Part shown: one piece after another, positions 34,629-44,055 of the stretch
How the letters are laid out: each line of letters opens with the position of its first letter
Position numbering within the stretch: the first letter of the stretch is position 1
Assembly: GCA_964420605.1 (NCBI GenBank)
Contig: CAYQUC010000005.1
Coordinates: forward strand, 12,109-76,108
DNA: 64,000 nucleotides
Direction: 5' to 3'
Source of the DNA: CAYQUC01 sp964420605
GTDB taxonomy: Bacteria; Pseudomonadota; Gammaproteobacteria; UBA6429; Thiohalophilaceae
The notes under the pieces: model-generated
Told to the model about the DNA's origin: nothing
Database searches by the model: none
Seen by the model: the letters and a program-made list of their open reading frames with translations, nothing else
Position numbers and translations under genes: made by a program

Positions 34629-36452
34629 GTGGCAAGTGCACTAGGCTTAGTAAAACACAAATTAAACAAAGCAAGTTCAAACAGCTTTGACATTAGACCA
34701 AAGAAAGTCGAAGCGTGGCTAGAGTCATTGCCAAAAGCGAACTTAGGTGAAACGTCGCGTTTAATTTATAATGCATTGCTTGAAACTAACAGCACCATTT
34801 ATAGTTACCACGATCGCACTCGATTTTTAGAATTAATTCAAGATACGTTGCATTATATAACCGATGGAATGCGTAAACATTTTATTGGTGTCGGATTTCC
34901 ACTACCGAAAAAAAGCAAAAATGTTGCTAAAGCCACCCAAAAAATATATACCGAAATAGCAACTGGTTACAAAATTTCACTAGAAGACATGCTCAACAGC
35001 AATTCTATATTTCCGGATAACCGTTTATTAACTTTAATCATTCATCGCACTCTAACTAGTCTCAGTAGTGAACTATTAACGTCATACCAGACTTATGCTC
35101 CTTATCGAAAACATATTTGGCAAGAATTACATAAAATATATTTAATTACACAAAATAAAAAATGCCACCGAACTTTAGTCAATGACGCAGACCAAAATCT
35201 ATCAAGAAAAACTACGATAAGCGACGAATATAAACGAATATTGTTACTTGCACTGTCATCACCTTATTGCCTGCGCCATGGTGAAGTCAACAAAATATAC
35301 TCAGCATTAGATCAATGGTCTAATTTAATTGATATATTTGATTTTAATGATAGTGAATATACTAAAGGTGTTTTTGCCGTCGATTCATTAAGTGATTTAC
35401 CACCTCGTTACTTGGCTATCACGCCAACTGAGTATAAAAAGTCTAATATTTTCTTAATTTCGACAGAGCAATTAACCAACAAATTACGCCATGAGATCCA
35501 ACACAACCAAGATGTTGGCTCAAGCACATTAGTTGGTCTTGATATGCAACGTCCGAGTCTATCTCATGACTTACTCCGAAAATTATTAAACTTGTGGGGA
35601 CATGTACCTAAAAGAGCATTTCCACGCTCATCCAAGCATGAGAAAATCAGTATAGCAATGGGGCTAAACTCCGCCCATAGAATTATTTTTGATACGGCTA
35701 CCCGTAAAAATAAAAACAAAAATAAACAGAGTCAATTCAATGAACCCGCTAAGTTCGAATCCAATGTTACTTTAAAAGATAGCGCATCACAAAATGATGT
35801 ATGGAATATGGTTTACCCCGCTAGTGATAAAACCAACAATATTATTGAGTTTGAAACCAAAGCTGAAACAACAGTTTCTGATGAAAAGCTAAATAAACAT
35901 TACAGTACTGAAAATTGGCAAATTGTGAACGAAAGTGCCGGCGGTTACTGTATTCGCTCTGTTAACGATTGCTCCAATAAAGTTCAAGTAGGTGAACTTA
36001 TTGGTATTAGACGCAGTGGTGATGGCCACACCTGGAAATGGGGAGTTGGTACCGTCCGTTGGATGAAATTCAGTGACGCGCAAGAATTATTTCTTGGTGT
36101 TCGAATGATTACACCTGATGCAGCTGCCGTTGGACTTAAAACGACAGTCTCAAGTGGTAAGCATGAAAACTATCATCGCACATTAATGCTGCCTAAATTA
36201 CAAACCATAAATCAACCAGCAACACTCATTACCCCACCCGTACCCTACCGTGTCGGTAGTCGAGTTGAACTCAAAATATTAGGCAAGAAAATTAATGTTG
36301 AATTAACAAAACAGTTAACCAATACCGGTTTATTTGCTCAATTCCAATTTAGCCCGGTAAATGACAAAAATTCAACTCAACAAGATACTAATAACAGCTC
36401 TTCAGATTCTCTCAATGATATTGATATTCATTCAGTTTGGACCACTATTTAG
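34629..36452 (+). CDS. FimW-like c-di-GMP effector with C-terminal PilZ-like domain
   Basis: A 607-residue soluble protein. The C-terminal third (about 420-540) looks PilZ-like: NESAGGY near residue 433 fits the (D/N)xSxxG c-di-GMP motif and is followed by VGELIGIRR and a beta-rich region. The long N-terminal part is helical with no domain I can name. It sits directly before a fimX-like gene, as the FimW gene (PA4958, from memory) does before fimX in Pseudomonas, with psd and rhdA nearby as there. The start is GTG with GAGGG upstream. FimW assignment is by context and overall layout, not by alignment. Confidence 0.75.
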   Translation: MASALGLVKHKLNKASSNSFDIRPKKVEAWLESLPKANLGETSRLIYNALLETNSTIYSYHDRTRFLELIQDTLHYITDGMRKHFIGVGFPLPKKSKNVAKATQKIYTEIATGYKISLEDMLNSNSIFPDNRLLTLIIHRTLTSLSSELLTSYQTYAPYRKHIWQELHKIYLITQNKKCHRTLVNDADQNLSRKTTISDEYKRILLLALSSPYCLRHGEVNKIYSALDQWSNLIDIFDFNDSEYTKGVFAVDSLSDLPPRYLAITPTEYKKSNIFLISTEQLTNKLRHEIQHNQDVGSSTLVGLDMQRPSLSHDLLRKLLNLWGHVPKRAFPRSSKHEKISIAMGLNSAHRIIFDTATRKNKNKNKQSQFNEPAKFESNVTLKDSASQNDVWNMVYPASDKTNNIIEFETKAETTVSDEKLNKHYSTENWQIVNESAGGYCIRSVNDCSNKVQVGELIGIRRSGDGHTWKWGVGTVRWMKFSDAQELFLGVRMITPDAAAVGLKTTVSSGKHENYHRTLMLPKLQTINQPATLITPPVPYRVGSRVELKILGKKINVELTKQLTNTGLFAQFQFSPVNDKNSTQQDTNNSSSDSLNDIDIHSVWTTI

Positions 36453-36505
36453 TAAACCTCTAAAATTCAAGATATTCAACACCTTGCCGATAGCACCTAT
36501 GGTAA

Positions 36506-36533
36506 ATAGTAGATAATCAGGTTATCCTACTAT
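36506..36533 (+). terminator. Hairpin between fimW-like and fimX-like genes
   Basis: ATAGTAGATAA (36506-36516) pairs with TTATCCTACTAT (36522-36533) with one bulged base and a 5-nt loop, 54 nt after the fimW-like stop. It suggests that the fimX-like gene has its own promoter in the following 100 bp. Confidence 0.4.
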
Positions 36534-36636
36534 CTTATGTTATTCAATAAAATAGAGTGTATCAAAAAAGTAATTAGCATATTAATTACCTCTTAATTAC
36601 TGTGCAATAATTAGCTCATGAAAACAGGTATGGTTT

Positions 36637-38718
36637 GTGGACAAAGAGAATATAATTAAAATATTATCGTTATTTGAGTCCTCTGAAGAAGCAGAAGCCT
36701 TAATCAATATTTTACGCAATAATGGCCAAATTATCCGTGATGCTCGCGTTGAGGACGAAGAAGATTTACTTCTCGCAATAGACAACAACCCGACCGATCT
36801 AATTATTGCAAAATCGGGTAACCCTGAGGTTATTTTAAAGCAAGTACTTGCGGCAATTCAAAATACCGGCAGAGATATACCGGTTATCATTATCACCCCA
36901 CCCAATACAGAAAATGATGTTTTAGAGCTACTTACGATAGGTGCTCGTGATATTGTTGCTATTGACAATTACGAACGTTTTAAAGCCATAATTAAACGCG
37001 AAGCAAATGATCTAAGTCAACGCCGGGCACGTCGTCGAAATGAAAAACTATTGCACGAAGCTGAAAAAAGAACAAAATCGTTAATTGAAAGTTCTCGTGA
37101 TGCAATAGCGTATATACATGAAGGAATGCACATCTATGTAAACCAGGCTTACCTTAATATTTTTGGTCACGAAAGCATGGACGATGTTGAAGGGATGCCA
37201 GTACTTGACATGGTTGATAGTGATGACCATGCAAAATTTAAAGACTTTCTGCGTAAATACACTAAAGGTCAATTAAAAGAAAATACTCTAGAATTACACG
37301 CCATCAAAGAGAATGGCCGACGTTCAAATGTGACCTTCGAATTTACCCCCGCGAGTATGGATGGTGAAATTTGTACCCAACTTATAATCCGAGATCAAAC
37401 TTTAAACAATGAATTAGAAACCAAACTAAATGTTCTCAGCCAGCAAGACTTATTAACCGGCTTATATAATCGAAATTATTTTATAGAACAATTAGATAGA
37501 TTCATTAGCCAAACGCTTGAAGGCCAAGGTCGTGGTGCAATTCTTTTGTTTCTTCTTGATGGCTATAACAAAATAAAAGAACAATGTGGAATTTCAGGAA
37601 GTGATATGTTACTTGCTGATGTTGGTAACGTATTCAAAGATAAATTAAATGATATTGGTGATTTAGCTCGTTATGATGGTCCAGTATTTTCATTATTACT
37701 AAAAAATGTTGATGCTAAAAAAATAAACCAAATAACTACTGGCATATGTAAAATCGTAAATGAACATTACTCAGATGTGGCCGGAAAATCAATTAATACT
37801 ACTTGCAGTATCGGAATTGCATTAATAAATGAAACCACGGCCTCTGCTGGTGAATGTATACAACGCGCTGAAAGCGGTATGAAAATCGCACATAAGGAGG
37901 GCGGCAATCAAGCTCACTTTTTTAATCCAGCGGTTGAAGACTTAGAAGAAAATGAACAAGATAGTCACTGGAATGCAAAAATAAAACACGCTTTACGAAG
38001 TAATAATTTCACTTTATTATTCCAACCGATAGTAAGTTTACATGGAGAATCTGGTCAGAATTATGAAATATTGATCAGGATGAAAGATGATGATGGTACT
38101 ATCATCCCACCCAATGAGTTTATACCCACCGCTGATCGTCTCGGACTTACAATGTATATCGACCGATGGATTTTAGGAAACACCATGGTCACATTAGCAG
38201 AACAAGCCAAGAATAATATCCAAACTCGATTTTTTATTAAAATTTCGGCAGGTAGTATTGCCGATGATGATTTTTTAATTTGGGTTACTGAAAGAATTAA
38301 AAGCCTTAGAATCAACGCTGAAGGTCTGGTATTTGAAATTAGTGAGGATACTGCCCTTAACTATCTTAATAGAGTAAAAACGGTTATCACCGGCTTAAAA
38401 CAACTAAACTGTCGAATTGCAATAGAAAACTTTGGCATTGAAAAAAATGCATTTAATGCTTTAAAACAACTCGATTTCGATTACGTCAAAATTCACGGTG
38501 AATTAATTAAAAATTTAGCGACCAATGTTGAAATGCAAGAACGTGTTAAAGAAATTGCTGAATACTGTACTGATAACAACAAACAAACAATCGCATCCTT
38601 TGTAGAAAATGCCAATAATCTTGCTGTGCTTTGGCAATGCAGTATTGATTTTATACAAGGTTATTTTTTACAAGAACCAAAAAAATCTCTTAATTATGAT
38701 TTTGACGAAGGATTTTAA
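36637..38718 (+). CDS. fimX: FimX-like c-di-GMP receptor (REC-PAS-degenerate GGDEF-degenerate EAL)
   Basis: FimX governs type IV pilus assembly and twitching by binding c-di-GMP through an inactive EAL domain. Domains: a receiver-like domain (1-125) without a clear phospho-Asp site, a coiled coil (about 125-150), PAS (about 150-255), GGDEF (about 270-430) and EAL (about 445-690). The GGDEF motif is replaced by DGPVF (347-351) and EAL by EIL (477-479). The DDFG motif reads ENFG, and the KID motif reads KIH. Cyclase and phosphodiesterase activities should both be lost. The GTG start has AGG 8 nt upstream. Confidence 0.88.
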   Translation: MDKENIIKILSLFESSEEAEALINILRNNGQIIRDARVEDEEDLLLAIDNNPTDLIIAKSGNPEVILKQVLAAIQNTGRDIPVIIITPPNTENDVLELLTIGARDIVAIDNYERFKAIIKREANDLSQRRARRRNEKLLHEAEKRTKSLIESSRDAIAYIHEGMHIYVNQAYLNIFGHESMDDVEGMPVLDMVDSDDHAKFKDFLRKYTKGQLKENTLELHAIKENGRRSNVTFEFTPASMDGEICTQLIIRDQTLNNELETKLNVLSQQDLLTGLYNRNYFIEQLDRFISQTLEGQGRGAILLFLLDGYNKIKEQCGISGSDMLLADVGNVFKDKLNDIGDLARYDGPVFSLLLKNVDAKKINQITTGICKIVNEHYSDVAGKSINTTCSIGIALINETTASAGECIQRAESGMKIAHKEGGNQAHFFNPAVEDLEENEQDSHWNAKIKHALRSNNFTLLFQPIVSLHGESGQNYEILIRMKDDDGTIIPPNEFIPTADRLGLTMYIDRWILGNTMVTLAEQAKNNIQTRFFIKISAGSIADDDFLIWVTERIKSLRINAEGLVFEISEDTALNYLNRVKTVITGLKQLNCRIAIENFGIEKNAFNALKQLDFDYVKIHGELIKNLATNVEMQERVKEIAEYCTDNNKQTIASFVENANNLAVLWQCSIDFIQGYFLQEPKKSLNYDFDEGF

Positions 38719-38884
38719 AGAAACATTTTAATAAAACTGTAGCGTTAGCAAATAAATATACAACTAAAGCACAGCCCTGCAGCATTTTAATTCAAATGAT
38801 ATAACGCCGATATAAAATCATTATCTGTAATAGTATAGGTTGTAAAACTAAAACAACCCATACATTCAATTATGGCAGCACGTT

Positions 38885-40102
38885 CTAATCTAAAACATGA
38901 GAGACTAAACCATCAGCAAGTTTTGGTTCAAACCACGTTGATTTTGGCGGCATCACTTTATTAGCATCAGCAACTGACATTAGATCATCTAAACTAGTTG
39001 GAAATAATGAAAATGCAACTTTCATTTCACCCGATTGAACGCGTTTTTCTAACTCACCCAATCCACGAATACCACCAACAAAATCAATTCTGTTATCCAC
39101 TCTAGGATCTGATATATCAAACAATGGTTTAATTAAATTTTCTTGTAACAAGCTAACATCGAGTCGAGCAACCGGATCTTCTTTTGGAATTAAATCTGAT
39201 TTTATTGTTAAACGATACCACTTTTTAGTTAAATACATACCAAAAACACCGGCTTTTTCTGGTTTAACTTGTTGCTCCGACGTTTCAATTAAAAATGATT
39301 TTGAAATTTCATCTAAGACGGACTGTTCATCTAAGCCATTTAAATTGTTAATAACCCGGTTATAGTCAAGAATTTTCATTTGATTATCTGGAAATAAAAC
39401 AGAAAGAAAATATTTCGAACTTTCATTATTACGCATTTTAGCAATTCGAGATGCAGCCGCAGATCGATGATGACCATCAGCTATGTATAAACAATCCATA
39501 GAATTAAATGTTTGTGTAATTAAGTCAATATCACTTTCATTATCAATTATCCAAATGGAGTGAACGACACCATCATCAGCAGTCAAATTATATAGTGGAA
39601 CGCTATCACTAACTGTTGAACTCAGTTCATCAATTGCAGAATTGTGACGGTAGGTTAAAAATACCGGACCTGTTTGAGCATTAAGCGCATCAATTTGATT
39701 TACCCGATCATCTTCTTTCACTGGACGTGTAAATTCATGCTTTCTAATTTTATTCGAATCATAATCAGCGACAGAAGCAATAGCAACTAAACCAATCTGT
39801 TCCTGATTACCCATACGTAATTTATATAAATAGTAATTAGGTTTGTCATCTCTAACAAGAATATCATCATCTATCAGTTTATTTAAATTCTCCAGTCCTT
39901 TTTGATACACCTTAGTATCATATGGATCAGTACCTTCGGGTAAATCTATCTCAGGCTTGGAAATATGCAAGAAACTATGAGGCCTGTTTTTGGCTTGTTC
40001 TCGAGCTTCTGCCGTATTTAATACATCATACGGCGGCGCAATGACATCTGCTGCGTATTTTTGTTTTGGTTTAAGTGCTGCAAACGGTTTAATCATGGAC
40101 AT
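38885..40102 (-). CDS. DUF1015 family protein
   Basis: A 405-residue member of the DUF1015 family, which is widespread but functionally uncharacterised. Family hallmarks are IKPFAALKPK and VIAPPYDVLN near the N-terminus, HEFTRPVKEDDRV, and the central YIADGHHRSAAA with adjacent histidines that look like a metal or phosphate site. There is no signal peptide or membrane segment. It lies 97 nt downstream of htpX on the same strand and converges on fimX. Confidence 0.88.
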   Translation of the reverse strand: MSMIKPFAALKPKQKYAADVIAPPYDVLNTAEAREQAKNRPHSFLHISKPEIDLPEGTDPYDTKVYQKGLENLNKLIDDDILVRDDKPNYYLYKLRMGNQEQIGLVAIASVADYDSNKIRKHEFTRPVKEDDRVNQIDALNAQTGPVFLTYRHNSAIDELSSTVSDSVPLYNLTADDGVVHSIWIIDNESDIDLITQTFNSMDCLYIADGHHRSAAASRIAKMRNNESSKYFLSVLFPDNQMKILDYNRVINNLNGLDEQSVLDEISKSFLIETSEQQVKPEKAGVFGMYLTKKWYRLTIKSDLIPKEDPVARLDVSLLQENLIKPLFDISDPRVDNRIDFVGGIRGLGELEKRVQSGEMKVAFSLFPTSLDDLMSVADANKVMPPKSTWFEPKLADGLVSHVLD

Positions 40103-40199
40103 AATATATTCCTTATTACAAATTAATATTTAAACAATATCCCACATAGAACTAGTTTCTAAAATGAGGAACTTACTCTTTTTCGTTCAGTATTTATAT

Positions 40200-41084
40200 T
40201 TAAGACAAATTACGTAATGCCGTAATTCTAGCTGATAACGAAGGGTGACTAATGAATAACTGATATAGGGAGTTACGAAAGACATTATCATATCGAATCA
40301 CCAAGTTTGGTGACACAGAATTATTTTTACAGGCTTGTAAACATTCAAGTGCACGTAACATACTCTCATGACCAGCAATTTTCGCACCACACAAGTCAGC
40401 ATGAAATTCTCTCTGACGACTAAACCACATTACCAACAAGCTAGCCATCCAGGCAATACTTAACTGCGCCATAGTCACTACTAAATAATAAATAACGACA
40501 TGATAAAATTGCTGAGACTTAAAAAATTTTCCGAAAACAAATTTTAAACTATTTGCAGGTAAATAGACCAAGCAATTTACAATGCCCTGCATTAAGGCCA
40601 AGGTTAACATATCACCATTGGCTATGTGAGAAATTTCATGTCCAACAACGCCTTCCATCTCATCCTGCGCCATCACGTCAAGTAACTGTTGGCTAACCGC
40701 TAACAAAGCATTATTACGTCTATATCCAGTAGCAAATGCATTGATATCATTCCCCTGATAAACCACTATTTCAGGCATTGTTATTCCCACAGCAGCACTA
40801 AGACGCTTAACCGTAGACACAAAACGTAACTCATTGGTACTCTCGGGAATATTTAAGGTACGTGCATCCAAGAAAGTTCTAACTATAAATTTGGAGAGTA
40901 AAACGGCGGTTACAGCACCAATGACAACCACAAAAATGGTATACAGTAGTAAATTACTATAATCAGAATAATTAAGATTTCGCCAATTATCAGCATTAAT
41001 AATTAAGATATTGACAATCAATAAAACCACAACTGCAGCGACAGTAATTGAAAATAAGACCACAGTTTTAATTAAATTTTTCAC
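40200..41084 (-). CDS. htpX: Membrane zinc metalloprotease HtpX
   Basis: HtpX is an M48-family inner-membrane protease that cleaves damaged membrane proteins alongside FtsH. The 294-residue protein has two N-terminal membrane helices (about 8-30 and 45-67), the zinc motif HEISH, and two further helices. SRQREFHAD follows them and supplies the third zinc ligand. E. coli HtpX has 293 residues. I see no sigma-32-type promoter upstream, unlike lon and htpG. Confidence 0.92.
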   Translation of the reverse strand: MKNLIKTVVLFSITVAAVVVLLIVNILIINADNWRNLNYSDYSNLLLYTIFVVVIGAVTAVLLSKFIVRTFLDARTLNIPESTNELRFVSTVKRLSAAVGITMPEIVVYQGNDINAFATGYRRNNALLAVSQQLLDVMAQDEMEGVVGHEISHIANGDMLTLALMQGIVNCLVYLPANSLKFVFGKFFKSQQFYHVVIYYLVVTMAQLSIAWMASLLVMWFSRQREFHADLCGAKIAGHESMLRALECLQACKNNSVSPNLVIRYDNVFRNSLYQLFISHPSLSARITALRNLS

Positions 41085-41443
41085 GGCAACAACATAAAAC
41101 AGTAATTAACATTTTGATAATTATACATTGACCTTAGCTTAAAACTGAATATAAATTTTCGCAAATTATCCATCCTGTTAATTCTTATTTAACAAAAACA
41201 TTTAGTCTGTGTCTAAAAATTAACTTATAAAGTGAGGGAAAATAGACATAATAATCAATAACTTAAAAGACACTTAAATAAAATTAAAATTGAACTAATT
41301 TCTGATTTAAACCGTCATATAAATACTATAACATTCGAATATAAAAAGACTATAATAGTCTAGTACAGTAAAATTACTTATAAATTAACAAATTAGCAAG
41401 CTTCCTTAGATCTTAAACGAGACAATACTTAAAATACTATTCA
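41085..41443. other. 359-bp divergent intergenic region between htpX and the cyclase gene
   Basis: A very A/T-rich region that must hold promoters for both divergent genes. The only clear element is the 15-bp inverted repeat and -10 hexamer at 41347-41361, listed separately. No ORF or RNA gene is apparent. Confidence 0.6.
41328..41361 (+). promoter_or_regulatory. Candidate promoter of the cyclase gene with overlapping palindrome
   Basis: ATAACA (41328-41333), 17 bp, TATAAT (41351-41356). The -10 box lies within the palindrome AGACTA-TAA-TAGTCT (41347-41361), so a repressor bound there would block transcription. The leader would be about 80 nt. Confidence 0.45.
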
Positions 41444-42976
41444 ATGTCGAAACTATACAAAAAAAGCGTGACTCGTATTGCCTTAACACTATCTAAAATC
41501 TCAAGCAGGCTCACAGCAATATTTGTTCCAAAACACGTACCAATTGCAGTTAAATTATCGTTAGTAATTACCTTACTAATTTCTGTTGGAATGGTACTAT
41601 TAGGCTCGGTGATTGTTTCAAATCAAACACAATTAGTTCATGATCAAATAAGTGATTTTGGTAAAGCCATTATCCAACAATTAGCCGAGTCTTCAAAAGA
41701 ACTAGTATTGTCAGATGACCAATTGGGACTCATGGTTTTAGTGCGTAATCTGAATGCAATTGATAGTATTCTAGGCGTTGTTATCTATTCAGACAGTGGC
41801 AAAATACTCGCCTCAACAGGCATTCTGCCCTACGATGATATTATCTCTTTGTATGGAAAATCCGATCAATTAAAAAATGCCAGCTATACAGCTGATTGGA
41901 ACATTGAATCCAATGGTGCCACCCCGCAACCGGTTACCTCGTACATTGCGCCAATACGCTTTCAGGGAATAATTGCTGGGCATGTCGTTGTTAACTTTAG
42001 TAAAAATTATTTAACCAAATATTTAATGCATACTATTCGAGCCATAATTGCGGCAACAGTATTAATGATAATATTAGGAATTATTTCATCATATTATTTA
42101 GGTCGACGCCTATCTCGCCCCATTGATACATTTATTAAAGCCAGTAAAGCTATTGATAGCGGTGATTATAATTATAGAATCAAGGAAAGTAGAAATGATG
42201 AGCTAGGTCATCTAATTGGCGCTTTTAATACTATGGCCAACGGTCTACTCGAAAAAAATCAAGTAGAAAGCATTTTTTCTCGGTTTGTCTCAGCTAATGT
42301 CGCAAAACAAATAATGCAAAATCTAGATCACGTTACCCTTGGTGGTGAACATGTCAATGCATCGGTCATGTTTGCAGATATCGTTGGTTTTACCAGCATG
42401 TCAGAAAAATTACCACCACAAGAAATTGCATCCTTATTAAATGAATATTTTACTTATATATCAATCGTTAGCAAAATATTCCATGGCACTATCGATAAGT
42501 ATATGGGTGATTGTGCCATGGTAGTTTTTGGCGTACCAATTAAAGATGAAGATCATAGTTTTAATGCAATTGCATGTGCGATCATGATTCAAAAATTAGT
42601 AAACCGCTTAAATGCACTTCGAATACGTAACGGACAATTCCCTGTGTACTTTCGAATTGGTGTTAACTCTGGCGATATGCTTGCCGGAAATATGGGGGCA
42701 CAAGAACGGATGCAATACACAGTTGTAGGCGAAGCAGTAAATTTAGCTTCTCGTTTACATACAACGGCTGAAAATGGACAAGTTGTTATCAGTGAATCCA
42801 TGTATGATAAGGACGATATCCAATGGAAAGTCTCTGCAAGTAAGTGTCAAGAAATTAAACTACGTGGAATTTCAAAACCCGTAGTAACTTATATAGTCAA
42901 TGATGTAGCCCGCACGTACCGGGATAAAATGGATGCACAAATAGAAGAATTATTAAGAGATAAAATTGTCGCATGA
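41444..42976 (+). CDS. Membrane-bound class III adenylate/guanylate cyclase with HAMP domain
   Basis: A 510-residue signalling protein: a membrane helix (about 37-58), a periplasmic sensor region of about 135 residues, a second helix (about 197-220), HAMP (about 220-272) and a class III cyclase domain (about 295-490). Metal-binding aspartates D312 (FADIVGF) and D356 (YMGD) and the catalytic N433/R437 pair (VNLASR) are present, so it should be active. ATP preference is likely but not certain. Its stop overlaps the start of the following lipoprotein gene (ATGATG), suggesting coupled translation. Confidence 0.92.
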   Translation: MSKLYKKSVTRIALTLSKISSRLTAIFVPKHVPIAVKLSLVITLLISVGMVLLGSVIVSNQTQLVHDQISDFGKAIIQQLAESSKELVLSDDQLGLMVLVRNLNAIDSILGVVIYSDSGKILASTGILPYDDIISLYGKSDQLKNASYTADWNIESNGATPQPVTSYIAPIRFQGIIAGHVVVNFSKNYLTKYLMHTIRAIIAATVLMIILGIISSYYLGRRLSRPIDTFIKASKAIDSGDYNYRIKESRNDELGHLIGAFNTMANGLLEKNQVESIFSRFVSANVAKQIMQNLDHVTLGGEHVNASVMFADIVGFTSMSEKLPPQEIASLLNEYFTYISIVSKIFHGTIDKYMGDCAMVVFGVPIKDEDHSFNAIACAIMIQKLVNRLNALRIRNGQFPVYFRIGVNSGDMLAGNMGAQERMQYTVVGEAVNLASRLHTTAENGQVVISESMYDKDDIQWKVSASKCQEIKLRGISKPVVTYIVNDVARTYRDKMDAQIEELLRDKIVA

Positions 42977-44046
42977 TGTTCAAAAGATGTATCTTATTAA
43001 TAATAATTTTATTACAAATTTCTTTTTCAGGTTGTGCCTATATCAATGCTCAACGTGATGACGTTAACAGCTTAATCACAAAATGGCTTTCTGAACAAGA
43101 ATACGATAAAGCCAAAAATACTCTTAAACAAGTAAAAACAAGCCATCCTCAATATTCAAAGTTGATGCGGCGAAAAAAAGAAATTTTTGAAAAATCAAAT
43201 GCCTTCGTAGCAACAACAATCAAACAAGCTCACTTTTTTATAAAAGAAAACAAATGGGAAGATGCCTATACAGTGTATAGTTTTGCTCTAGGCCGAGTAT
43301 CCAACAATAAAAGTTTGAATTTTTCTTATAAATCTTATCTTTCAAAAAGAAAGAAATACATTAATAATCTAAAGTACATATTGCTTATTAATAATGCAAA
43401 TCGTTTAATAAAAGATATCCCGGTACAACAAAAAATTGCTTTAGCTATAAAAGAAACCTCAACAGAACAAAATAAATTTGAAAATTTACAATCTCAAGCA
43501 ACGTCAACGATACAGTTGCTTATTGAGTGTTCAAGTGTTTCATTAAAATCGAAAAAAAATAAACGAGCCAAGAATTGTCTTCAACTCGCCATTAAACTAG
43601 GTCCATCTGAAGAATTTAATAAAAAAATAAAACAAAATCAAGCTAAAATCAGCAAACTTTCAGCAAAAAAGAAACGGCGTATAAAAAAAGCCGAATCCAA
43701 TACTCTGTCAAAAAATATAAAAGAATATAAAGCCGCATTTGAAAAAAATGATTTAATAACAGCGAATAAAATATTAAGTCAGCTATTAACTCAAAATAAA
43801 AACAATTATGAACTTACAAAACTAAAATCTATTCTTGACGACGCTATTAATAAAAAGCTGAAAACAGGAATCGAAACAGGCCGAATTCTATATAGCCGAG
43901 GAAATATAAAACTGGCGTTGGACAAATGGCGACGACTAATGAAATTAGATCCAGAGAATACTGAACTAAAATCGCATATTAGCCGTGCTGAACGGGTATT
44001 ACGTAAGTTAAGAACATTAACTAACAAAGATTATACGATAAAATAG
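42973..44046 (+). CDS. Predicted lipoprotein with helical TPR-like repeats, partner of the cyclase
   Basis: A 357-residue lipoprotein: signal peptide with lipobox FSGC at about residue 20, then a long Lys-rich helical region. Weak tetratricopeptide-like units are seen, for example KENKWEDAYTVYSFALGR near 92 and SRGNIKLALDKWRRLMKLDPENTEL near the end. The first ATG overlaps the cyclase stop. It lies on the same side of the membrane as the cyclase sensor and could feed a signal to it; this is inference. I do not recognise a named family. Confidence 0.8.
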   Translation: MMFKRCILLIIILLQISFSGCAYINAQRDDVNSLITKWLSEQEYDKAKNTLKQVKTSHPQYSKLMRRKKEIFEKSNAFVATTIKQAHFFIKENKWEDAYTVYSFALGRVSNNKSLNFSYKSYLSKRKKYINNLKYILLINNANRLIKDIPVQQKIALAIKETSTEQNKFENLQSQATSTIQLLIECSSVSLKSKKNKRAKNCLQLAIKLGPSEEFNKKIKQNQAKISKLSAKKKRRIKKAESNTLSKNIKEYKAAFEKNDLITANKILSQLLTQNKNNYELTKLKSILDDAINKKLKTGIETGRILYSRGNIKLALDKWRRLMKLDPENTELKSHISRAERVLRKLRTLTNKDYTIK

Positions 44047-44055
44047 CTGAAAACC

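Noticed and set aside
36637..38718. Active diguanylate cyclase or phosphodiesterase
   Set aside because: Both the GGDEF and EAL signature motifs and several metal-binding positions are replaced.
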